Shown: in pieces, positions 1 to 5,996 of the stretch
Numbering within the stretch: position 1 is the stretch's first letter
Layout of the letters: each line of letters opens with the position of its first letter
From: Sideroxydans lithotrophicus
Lineage (GTDB): Bacteria; Pseudomonadota; Gammaproteobacteria; Burkholderiales; Sulfuriferulaceae
Direction of reading: 5' to 3'
DNA: 16,597 nucleotides
Assembly (NCBI GenBank): GCA_022736605.1
Contig: DZDB01000031.1
Location: 1 to 16,597, forward strand
Translations under genes and position numbers: made by a program
The notes under the pieces: generated by a model
What the model saw: the letters and a program-made list of their open reading frames with translations, nothing else
The model's database searches: none
Told to the model about the DNA's origin: nothing

Positions 1-1
1 A

Positions 2-172
2 GACGCCGGCATCGTCGCGCGCGCCGCGTATCAGGAAAACCCGCCGCGTTACGCCTATACGCTGACCGCAAAAGGCAACGCGCTGGGCGAGGTGCTGCTG
101 GCCTTCGTCAAGTGGGGGACAATGCACATCCCCGGCACGAAGGCGATGAAGATGAGCAAGGCGCGCGTCTGA
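2..172 (+). CDS. HxlR-family transcriptional regulator, C-terminal fragment
   Basis: The window opens inside this gene. The last 56 codons are open and end at TGA 170-172. The visible part reads as the wing and C-terminal helix of an HxlR-type winged-helix regulator: a basic strand (IVARAAYQENPPRYAYTLT), then KGNALGEVLLAFVKWG. The PPR-x-x-YTLT-x-KG...WG pattern is characteristic of this family of small (about 100-150 aa) dimeric DNA-binding regulators. Many members respond to redox or electrophile stress, but nothing here reveals the signal. The N-terminal helix-turn-helix is outside the window, so start, length and target are unknown. The family call is fairly secure from the C-terminal signature alone. 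Confidence 0.8.
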   Translation, partial: DAGIVARAAYQENPPRYAYTLTAKGNALGEVLLAFVKWGTMHIPGTKAMKMSKARV

Positions 173-392
173 CACCGCTTGCAGCCGTTGGCAGTCCGCT
201 GCGACAGACCATTCCACCGCCAGCCGGAAGGTGATTGCTTCCTCCGGTTCCCGCGAGGTTCCGAGCCTAAGGTGCGGGCCATCTGGCAGAAAAACCGGGA
301 AATTTCCTTCCTGCAAGACCGGGTTTCAGTGCGCGCAGTTATGCGGAGCGCCTGGCAGGGGATGACCGGATGATCCCGGGAGCCAGCCGGGT
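173..392. other. Convergent intergenic region, no gene seen
   Basis: This 220-bp gap lies between two converging genes. Short open frames cross it, but none has a ribosome binding site or a recognisable product. A weak GC-rich hairpin (CCCGG...CCGGG, about 374-390) sits just after the stop of the minus-strand LysR gene. It has no T-tract and is at best a poor terminator. I see nothing else in it. Confidence 0.4.
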
Positions 393-1286
393 TCAAACCG
401 CGTTCGCTTCGGACCGCAGCCAGTCGCGGAAAGCGGCGACCTTGGCCAGCTTGAGGCGTGCGGATGGCACGACGAAGTGGTACGCCAGGCGGGTGTCGAG
501 CGCTTCATCGAGCAGACGCACCAGCCGACCGGCCTTCAGGTCGTCGGCCACCAGGCTGTGCCAGGCCAGGGCGATGCCCAGCCCGGAACATGCCGCCTGG
601 AGGGTCAGGCTGCTGTCGCCGAAACGCCGGATGCGCAAGGGCGCTTCCGGCGTCACACCGTGCGCGGCCAGCCACGCAAGCCAATCGGGGAAGGATTTAT
701 GGTCAATGGCCCATTCGTCGTTGAGCAGTGGCTTGCGCGCGATGTCGGCGGCGCTGTCAACGTCTTCGGCAAGGCCGGGTGCCGCCACCGCGATGATGTT
801 TTCCGCCATCAGTCGTTCCGCGTGCAGGCCGGGATAATCGCCGGTGCCGAAGCGGATGGCGGCATCGACATCCTCCCGTGCGAAGTCGACCAGTCGATGG
901 GTGGCGAGCAGCCGCAGTTCGATATCGGGATGGCGGCGCTCGAAACCTTCCATGCGCGGCACCAGCCAGCGCGCGGCAAAGGCCGGCGGCGTCGAAACCA
1001 CCAGCGGGCCTTCCTGTGTCCCGGCACGCAGCTGCGAAGCGGCGCGCTCCAGACAGTCGAAGGCTTCACTCAGCAAAGGCAAGGCCGCCTGCGCCGCATC
1101 GCTCAGCGCCAGTGTCTTGCCGCGCACGAGCAGCGGTTTACCCAGTATGCCCTCCAGCTGCTTGACCAGCTGGCTGATCGCCGCCGGGGTGACATGCAGT
1201 TCCTCGGCTGCACGCGCCATCGACACATGGCGTGCAACGGCTTCGAAGGCACGCAGGGCGTTGAGTGGGGGCAGACGTCTATTCAT
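393..1286 (-). CDS. LysR-family transcriptional regulator, GcvA-like
   Basis: This is a 297-aa DNA-binding regulator of normal LysR length. Residues 1-65 form the winged helix-turn-helix: the opening MNRRLPPLNALRAFEAVARH and the motif AAEELHVTPAAISQLVKQLE are typical of the GcvA subgroup. Residues about 90-295 form the periplasmic-binding-protein-like effector domain (STPPAFAARWLVPRM...). Its effector is unknown. It is divergent from the EamA-type exporter gene, with 98 bp between the two starts, the classic layout of a LysR regulator and its target. A perfect palindrome in that gap (1327-1343) is a plausible operator. The ATG at 1284-1286 has only a weak purine-rich stretch upstream. The inference is that it controls the neighbouring exporter, and perhaps itself. 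It is not necessarily a glycine-cleavage regulator, because no gcv genes are nearby. Confidence 0.9.
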   Translation of the reverse strand: MNRRLPPLNALRAFEAVARHVSMARAAEELHVTPAAISQLVKQLEGILGKPLLVRGKTLALSDAAQAALPLLSEAFDCLERAASQLRAGTQEGPLVVSTPPAFAARWLVPRMEGFERRHPDIELRLLATHRLVDFAREDVDAAIRFGTGDYPGLHAERLMAENIIAVAAPGLAEDVDSAADIARKPLLNDEWAIDHKSFPDWLAWLAAHGVTPEAPLRIRRFGDSSLTLQAACSGLGIALAWHSLVADDLKAGRLVRLLDEALDTRLAYHFVVPSARLKLAKVAAFRDWLRSEANAV

Positions 1287-1321
1287 TAGATTTTCTTAAT
1301 TGCTCGCCAAGAAAGTCTCGT

Positions 1322-1350
1322 TTGTCATCGCATATCATGCGATATAAATT
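1322..1350 (+). promoter_or_regulatory. Candidate sigma70 promoter for the EamA gene
   Basis: TTGTCA (1322-1327), a 17-bp spacer and TAAATT (1345-1350) form a plausible promoter. TATAAA at 1343-1348 is an alternative -10 with a 15-bp spacer. Transcription would start near 1356, about 29 nt before the ATG at 1385. The palindrome at 1327-1343 fills the spacer, so a bound regulator would block or remodel polymerase binding. Confidence 0.4.
1327..1343. promoter_or_regulatory. Candidate operator between LysR and EamA genes
   Basis: A perfect inverted repeat, ATCGCAT-atc-ATGCGAT, has 7-bp arms and a 3-bp spacer. It lies in the AT-rich divergent intergenic region, which is the usual place for a LysR-type binding site. 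It sits exactly between the -35 and -10 elements proposed for the EamA gene. It does not fit the textbook T-N11-A spacing exactly, so the link to this LysR protein is an inference from position. Confidence 0.5.
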
Positions 1351-1384
1351 GCACATCTGTTTAGCTATTCTACTTGGGTACGCC

Positions 1385-2269
1385 ATGCCAACCAACCGGA
1401 TTTACCTGCTCGTCACCACCTCGGCGTTTTTCTGGGGTGCCAATTTCGTCCTGGCCGGCCCCATCCTGGCCGACCTGCCGCCACTCTGGGCTGCGGCGCT
1501 GCGTTTCCTGCTGGGGGCGACGCTGATGCTGGCCCTCGCGCTGCGCCAGGGCGAGGATTTGTGGCGTCTGGCCAGGCGCCATGCCGGCGCTTATCTGCTG
1601 CTGGGCGTGGTGGGCATCGCAGGCTTCAACCTGTTGTTCTTCCACGCCATGCAGACCACATCGGCGGATAGCGGTGCGCTCATCATGGCCACCAACCCGC
1701 TGCTGACCACCCTGCTGGCCGCCGCACTGCTCGGCGAACGTCCCAGTCGGCGCCATCTCGCGGCGCTGCCGCTGGCACTGGCCGGGGTGAGTGTGGTCAT
1801 CTCCCACGGCGATCCGCAGCGGCTGGCGCAGTTGCAGTTCGCGCCGGGCGATCTGCTCATGCTTGCTGCCAATTTAACCTGGGCGCTGTTCAATGTCGCC
1901 TCGCGCCGCTACATGCCGCAGGGTGCACCCGTGGCGCACACCGCGCTGATGATGACGGCAGGTGCCGGCGTCCTGCTCGCGGTAGCCCTCGGCAGCGGCG
2001 AGTCTTTCGTCCTCCCCGGCCTGCGCGCCGGCGTGGCGCTGGCGATCATGGTGGTGGGCGGCACGGTCTTGGCCTATCTGTTCTGGAGCATGGGCATTCA
2101 GCGCCTGGGCGCCGCGCACACGGCGCTGTTCCTCAACCTGGTGCCGGTATTCGCCATGCTGGTGGGCGGCATGCTGGGTACGCCGCCCACCGCCGCCCAG
2201 ATCGCGGGAGGACTGCTGGTGCTGGGCAGCGTGGCCATGGTCATGATGCCGCGATGGCGTGTCGATTAG
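1385..2269 (+). CDS. EamA/DMT-family transporter (RhaT/YdcZ-like exporter)
   Basis: This is a 294-aa inner-membrane protein of the drug/metabolite transporter superfamily. The sequence is almost wholly hydrophobic and fits the 10-helix fold made of two repeated EamA units (about residues 5-135 and 150-285). Diagnostic pieces are FFWGANFVLAGPIL near the N terminus, ALRFLLGATLMLAL, TTSADSGALIMATNPLLTTLLAAALLGERPS in the first repeat, and LAYLFWSMGIQRLGAAHTALFLNLVPVFAM in the second. Relatives export amino acids or other small metabolites; the substrate cannot be read from the sequence. The frame is open upstream to 1265, but that extension would overlap the LysR gene and cross its promoter and palindrome. 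I therefore chose the ATG at 1385, where MPTNRIYLL begins the first helix. The ribosome binding site is weak. It is probably controlled by the divergent LysR protein. Confidence 0.9.
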   Translation: MPTNRIYLLVTTSAFFWGANFVLAGPILADLPPLWAAALRFLLGATLMLALALRQGEDLWRLARRHAGAYLLLGVVGIAGFNLLFFHAMQTTSADSGALIMATNPLLTTLLAAALLGERPSRRHLAALPLALAGVSVVISHGDPQRLAQLQFAPGDLLMLAANLTWALFNVASRRYMPQGAPVAHTALMMTAGAGVLLAVALGSGESFVLPGLRAGVALAIMVVGGTVLAYLFWSMGIQRLGAAHTALFLNLVPVFAMLVGGMLGTPPTAAQIAGGLLVLGSVAMVMMPRWRVD

Positions 2270-2286
2270 TCGCGGCCTGATTCGTC
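2260..2286 (+). promoter_or_regulatory. Candidate ECF42-type promoter (autoregulation)
   Basis: TGTCGA at 2260-2265, a 17-bp spacer, then CGTC at 2283-2286, match the promoter pattern reported for ECF42 sigma factors (TGTCGA at -35, CG[A/T]C at -10), as I recall it from the Streptomyces work. The -35 element overlaps the last codons of the EamA gene. Transcription would begin near 2293, about 27 nt before the ATG of the DGPF-type gene at 2320. That fits an ECF sigma factor that transcribes its own two-gene unit. Confidence 0.55.
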
Positions 2287-2319
2287 GTGTCATACCCAAG
2301 ACAAATTCAAGGCGGCATA

Positions 2320-2700
2320 ATGCGTTACTTGCTGATGATTACAGTTGAACCGCACCCCGAAACCCGCCGTGTAGCAGCACTGGCGCACTATGCCGAGGCG
2401 TTATTTCAGGCCAGCCTGGGTGTATACGCCGGTGGCCTGCAATCCGGCAGCGCTGGCTGGCATTTTGAACTGGGCGACGGCGTTTGCAGCATGGTTTGCA
2501 GCCACAACGGCCTGTCTGGCGACGTGGATCTGCGCTATACCGTCATTGAGGCCGCATCGCACGCGGCGGCAAGCGCCTGGGCGCTGCGCAAGGTCGGCGC
2601 CGATTCATCCGTGTGCGTTGAGGTACACGCACTGGATGACCCAGCGCCAGCCTTCCGACCAACGAAAATGTCCAACATGATACCCAATACCACCGCATGA
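2320..2700 (+). CDS. YCII/DGPF-related small protein, partner of ECF42 sigma factor
   Basis: The product is 126 aa. It opens with MRYLLMI, the usual first strand of YCII-related (DGPF) domains, and ends the fold with a LRYTVIEAASHAAASAWALRKVG helix-strand unit and a VCVEVHAL strand. Proteins of this family are soluble ferredoxin-like alpha/beta domains encoded next to ECF42 sigma factors; their biochemical role is not established. The DGPF motif itself is missing: where it should stand the sequence is GVCSMVCSHNG, with two cysteines. I chose the ATG at 2320 because AAGGCGG lies just upstream and MRYLL is the family start; the frame runs open from a GTG at 2287. The stop overlaps the sigma-factor start by 4 bp (ATGA), so the two are translationally coupled. 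The family call rests on fold pattern and context more than on motif. Confidence 0.7.
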   Translation: MRYLLMITVEPHPETRRVAALAHYAEALFQASLGVYAGGLQSGSAGWHFELGDGVCSMVCSHNGLSGDVDLRYTVIEAASHAAASAWALRKVGADSSVCVEVHALDDPAPAFRPTKMSNMIPNTTA

Positions 2701-3974
2701 ATGACACCCTGCAACGCACCCTCGACGCCGTCTGGCGCATGGAATCCGCCAAAATCATCGGCGCACTGGCGCGCCTGCTGCGCGATGTGGGGCTGGCGGA
2801 AGAGTTTGCCCATGACGCATTGGTGACGGCGCTGGAACACTGGCCAAAATCAGGTGTGCCGGACAACCCGGCGGCCTGGCTGATGACCACGGCGAAGCAC
2901 CGCGCGCTCGACCATTTGCGCCGCAATACCTTGCTGGCGCACAAACACGTCGAACTGAGCCACGAGCTCGACGCGCAGCATGCGATGCGCAGCGATGACT
3001 TCAACGACGCTGTGGATGAGGCGCTGGATGATGAAGTCGGCGATAACCTGTTGCGTCTGATGTTCACCGCCTGCCACCCGCTGCTGTCGCGCGAGGCGCG
3101 CGTGGCGCTGACCTTGCGTTTGATCGGCGGCCTGAGCAGTAGCGAAATCGCCCGCGCTTTTCTGCTGGCCGAACCCACCATCGCGCAGCGCATCGTGCGC
3201 GCCAAACGTACGCTGAGTGCGGCACACGTGCCGTTTGAGGTGCCGCGTGCCGAGCAGCTTACGGCGCGGCTGGATTCAGTGCTGGAGGTGATTTACCTGA
3301 TTTTCAACGAAGGCTATTCGGCCACCGCAGGCGACGACTGGATGCGCCCGGCACTGTGCGACGAAGCGCTGCGGCTGGGGCGCGTTCTCGCCGAACTCAC
3401 ACCGCAAATCGCGGAGGTTCACGGCCTGGTCGCGCTGATGGAGATTCAGGCATCGCGCACCCATGCGCGCGTTGACGCGCAAGGCAATCCCATCCTGCTG
3501 CTCAACCAGAACCGCGCGCGCTGGGATCACCTGCTGATCGGGCGCGGCCTGACCGCGCTGGCGCGTGCCGAAGCGCTGGGCGGTGCCTACGGCAGCTACA
3601 CCCTGCAAGCCGCCATCGTCGCCTGCCACGCGCGCGCCCGCACGGCAGAGCAGACCGACTGGCCGCGCATCGCCGCGCTCTACGACGCGCTCGCCCAAAC
3701 TGCGCCGTCGCCGGTAGTCGAACTGAATCGCGCGGTGGCGCTGGCGATGGCGTTCGGCCCGGCTGCCGGGCTGGCGCACGCCGATACCCTGACCGACGAA
3801 CCTGCCCTCGCCCACTATCACCTGCTGCCCAGCGTGCGCGGCGACCTGCTGGCCAAACTCGGGCGCGCCGTGGAAGCCAGCGCCGAATTCCGCCGTGCTG
3901 CCGCGCTCACCCAAAACGCCCGCGAACGCGCCCTGCTGCTGGAACGTGCGGCGGCATGCCGGGTCAAACCTTAA
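2697..3974 (+). CDS. ECF42-type RNA polymerase sigma factor with C-terminal extension
   Basis: This 425-aa protein is about twice the length of an ordinary ECF sigma factor. Region sigma2 spans roughly residues 10-80 (AEEFAHDALVTALEHWP, PAAWLMTTAKHRALDHLRR). Region sigma4 spans about 110-170, with the helix-turn-helix GGLSSSEIARAFLLAEPTIAQRIVRAKRTL. The remaining 250 residues form the helical, TPR-like extension of the ECF42 group, with its hallmark YLIFNEGYSAT near residue 200 and a VVELNRAVALAMAFGP repeat later. No anti-sigma gene is adjacent, as expected: in ECF42 the extension itself is thought to control activity. The gene follows the DGPF-type gene with a 4-bp overlap, and an ECF42-like promoter precedes the pair. 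The inducing signal is unknown. The DNA-binding and core-binding parts look intact. Confidence 0.92.
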   Translation: MNDTLQRTLDAVWRMESAKIIGALARLLRDVGLAEEFAHDALVTALEHWPKSGVPDNPAAWLMTTAKHRALDHLRRNTLLAHKHVELSHELDAQHAMRSDDFNDAVDEALDDEVGDNLLRLMFTACHPLLSREARVALTLRLIGGLSSSEIARAFLLAEPTIAQRIVRAKRTLSAAHVPFEVPRAEQLTARLDSVLEVIYLIFNEGYSATAGDDWMRPALCDEALRLGRVLAELTPQIAEVHGLVALMEIQASRTHARVDAQGNPILLLNQNRARWDHLLIGRGLTALARAEALGGAYGSYTLQAAIVACHARARTAEQTDWPRIAALYDALAQTAPSPVVELNRAVALAMAFGPAAGLAHADTLTDEPALAHYHLLPSVRGDLLAKLGRAVEASAEFRRAAALTQNARERALLLERAAACRVKP

Positions 3975-4015
3975 ACTTGCCGCTGCACCCTGCTCAATGC
4001 GTTAACCCATTCGGC

Positions 4016-4045
4016 TTGACGACCTGCGTCGGGCAGCGCTATAAA
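4016..4045 (+). promoter_or_regulatory. Sigma70-like promoter for the HAD phosphatase gene
   Basis: TTGACG (4016-4021), an 18-bp spacer and TATAAA (4040-4045) give the best consensus-like promoter in the window. Transcription would start near 4052, leaving a leader of about 44 nt. That leader contains a short hairpin, CGGGA (4067-4071) with TCCCG (4080-4084), immediately before the ribosome binding site at 4086-4090. This hairpin could influence translation but is only five base pairs long. Confidence 0.6.
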
Positions 4046-4095
4046 AACCAGAGCGCAAGTTCAATTCGGGAGGCGTCAATCCCGTGAGGAAAACC

Positions 4096-4890
4096 ATGTC
4101 GGCCACCGCAGTCTTTTTTGATATCGGGGGCGTGTTGCTGGACGGCGAACACGCCATGCCGGGTGCTGTGGAAAGTTTGCAGCGCCTGCGCGGCGCGGGT
4201 GTGCCTTATCTATTGCTGACCAATACCACACGCCGCAGTCATGCTGAGCTTTTGCAAACCTTGCAACGCGCCGGCATGCCGGTTTCGCCCGAACAATTGT
4301 TGACCCCGGCGCAACTGGCGCGGGCGCAGTTGATGGCGCAGCGTGCCTGCCCGCTGTTGTTGATTCATCCCGGATTACAGGCTGATTTTGACGATTTGCC
4401 GCAACCTGATGCGAACCGAGCCATCGACAACGTGGTGATTGGCGATGCGGCTGACGCATTTACCTACGCGCACCTGAATACGGCATTTCGCGCACTGATG
4501 GCGGGTGCCGACTTGCTGTCGCTGTCGGACAGCCGGTATTTCCGTCAAGCTGGTGCGCTGTACCTGGATGCCGGCCCGTACGTGCGCCTGCTGGAAGAAG
4601 CCGCCGGGGTGAAGGCCGTTAGCCTCGGCAAGCCCAGCCCGCTGTTTTACCAGCGCGCGCTCGACCGGCTGGGGCTACCCGCTGCTGGCATCACCATGAT
4701 CGGCGACGACGTGGTGGGGGATATTCAGGGCGCGTGCAGCATCGGGCTGGCGGGGATACTGGTTCAAACCGGCAAATTTCGCCCACAGGATAGCGCCGCA
4801 CTGCCCGCTGGCGCGACACTCGCAACGGATGTGGCAGAAGCGGTGGACAGCCTGCTGGCAACTAGAACACCAAACGGCGCGCACCCTTGA
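4096..4890 (+). CDS. LHPP-like HAD-superfamily (subfamily IIA) phosphatase
   Basis: This is a 264-aa soluble hydrolase. HAD motif I is FFDIGGVLLDG with nucleophile Asp9. Motif II is LLTNTTRR (Thr42). Motif III Lys179 lies in LGKPSP. Motif IV is MIGDDVVGD (Asp204, Asp205), followed by VQTGKFRP. The middle (about 75-170) is the type II cap. The second Asp of the usual DxD is replaced (D-I-G), as in mammalian LHPP (D-I-S), and the KPSP...GDD-VGD...TGKFRP stretch closely follows LHPP. LHPP acts on phospholysine, phosphohistidine and pyrophosphate; the bacterial substrate is not known. I chose ATG 4096 because GAGGA at 4086-4090 is well spaced from it; a GTG at 4084 lies in frame upstream. The stop is one base from the stop of the converging PDC-domain gene, so no terminator fits between them. 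Confidence 0.88.
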   Translation: MSATAVFFDIGGVLLDGEHAMPGAVESLQRLRGAGVPYLLLTNTTRRSHAELLQTLQRAGMPVSPEQLLTPAQLARAQLMAQRACPLLLIHPGLQADFDDLPQPDANRAIDNVVIGDAADAFTYAHLNTAFRALMAGADLLSLSDSRYFRQAGALYLDAGPYVRLLEEAAGVKAVSLGKPSPLFYQRALDRLGLPAAGITMIGDDVVGDIQGACSIGLAGILVQTGKFRPQDSAALPAGATLATDVAEAVDSLLATRTPNGAHP

Positions 4891-4891
4891 G

Positions 4892-5830
4892 TCAAAACCA
4901 GAACGAAGTATCTTTCAGCAGAAATTCGACGTAAGACATGTAATGCGAACCGTCGCATGAAAACGTCAGGCTGATCATGCCGTTAAATGTATTGATCGAC
5001 GCCGTGCGCAGATAAATGGTCGGATCGGCCAGGCGCAGCGCTTGCAGGGTATCGAGGATCTTTTCAAGATTGTGCTGTGGAATCATCGCCTCGGACGGGT
5101 AATCACGCAGCGGGTAGAGCAGGCAGATATCCGGGTCGCTGAGCGCTTCGTGGTCAAGAATGCGGTAGCGGAATGGATCATCCACGGTCCAGATCGTCGC
5201 CTGGCTGCTGGAGAAATGGATCTGGCACTGAAACACGCCGCGCTCGGTCAGCAATTCTTCCAGTATCGATAAGCCCTGCGCCAGATTGCGGTCCAGCAAA
5301 CTTTCCGCACGGCATTGCTCGAACAGCTTGCCGCGTATCGCCGGGTCGCCCTTCACCTGCCGCCAGTAGCCCGGTTCTTCGTACAGCTCCGCCGTCACCG
5401 GCAGGTCGCGCAAGTCAAAATCGGCGCCCAGAAAACCCAGCACCGTCGTATCCGAGCGCACGATATGCAACGCCGTCAGCGAGGGGCGATGCCCGAGCAG
5501 ACCGATATACGCATCCGACAGCAAAAAGCCCCAGGCCGGCACCGCCTCCTTCATATAGGGCCGCTGCGACCGGTCGCGGCCAAAATGTTCGAGTGCCAGT
5601 CCTGCCTCGCCCACGCTGTCGGAAATCTGGATCGCGTCGGTAGTCATGCAATACACCGATGAGCAATAGGGAATGTCGGCAAATCCCGCTGCCAATATTG
5701 CATTGAACTGTGCGCGGTCACCCCAGTCAGCCGCACATTGCGCCGCCAGCTGCGCCAGCGGCGCATGCACCTGCTGCGCCAATGCTTCCCGTTGCAGGTA
5801 AATATCTTTTTTCCAGGAATCGTTCATCAC
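4892..5830 (-). CDS. Soluble PDC/Cache sensor-domain protein of unknown role
   Basis: The product is about 312 aa. Residues about 20-145 read as a PDC (Cache) ligand-binding domain: a CMTTDAIQISDSV strand pair, DRSQRPYMKEA (Arg90, Pro91, Tyr92, the typical ligand-contact motif), then SDAYIGLLGHRPSLTALHIV and VLGFLGADFDLRDL. The C-terminal 150 residues match nothing I recognise. There is no signal peptide, transmembrane helix, kinase, GGDEF or methyl-accepting segment, so this is a stand-alone, probably cytoplasmic sensor-type domain, unlike most Cache domains, which face the periplasm. It lies 166 bp downstream of cphA on the same strand. An amino-acid or dipeptide ligand connected with cyanophycin would be a guess from position. 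Translation may start at GTG 5830 or at the adjacent ATG 5827; AGGG just upstream does not decide between them. Confidence 0.72.
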   Translation of the reverse strand: MMNDSWKKDIYLQREALAQQVHAPLAQLAAQCAADWGDRAQFNAILAAGFADIPYCSSVYCMTTDAIQISDSVGEAGLALEHFGRDRSQRPYMKEAVPAWGFLLSDAYIGLLGHRPSLTALHIVRSDTTVLGFLGADFDLRDLPVTAELYEEPGYWRQVKGDPAIRGKLFEQCRAESLLDRNLAQGLSILEELLTERGVFQCQIHFSSSQATIWTVDDPFRYRILDHEALSDPDICLLYPLRDYPSEAMIPQHNLEKILDTLQALRLADPTIYLRTASINTFNGMISLTFSCDGSHYMSYVEFLLKDTSFWF

Positions 5831-5996
5831 CCTGTCTGTGCCTGTTCAAGTCGAGATGGTTTGGATGCCAGCCATCCCTAAAAGGTTCTAAAAGCAGCTT
5901 GACGCCCAACCATGACAAAGCCATGAAATGACGACAGCACAGCCCGTACCTGGGCAGGAAAAAGAGCAAACTTATATGACACCAGACACAGTCAAT
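5831..5996. other. Intergenic region between cphA and PDC-domain gene
   Basis: This 166-bp stretch is noticeably more AT-rich than its surroundings and has no convincing open frame. Short inverted repeats occur (for example GGATG and CATCC about 5862-5876 on either strand), but no stem with a T-tract that would be a clear terminator for cphA. TTGACT lies near 5990 on the minus strand, but no -10 is spaced properly from it. It could hold a promoter for the PDC-domain gene; I cannot place one with confidence. Confidence 0.35.

Noticed and set aside
179..373. Small 64-aa frame in the gap after the HxlR gene
   Set aside because: It starts without a ribosome binding site and has no recognisable features; the gap is more simply read as non-coding between convergent genes.
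477..1289. 270-aa plus-strand frame opposite the LysR gene
   Set aside because: Antisense shadow; the minus-strand frame encodes a complete LysR protein with helix-turn-helix and effector domain.
1265..1384. 40-residue N-terminal extension of the EamA protein
   Set aside because: It would overlap the LysR gene start and run through the proposed promoter and palindrome, and its residues do not belong to the EamA fold.
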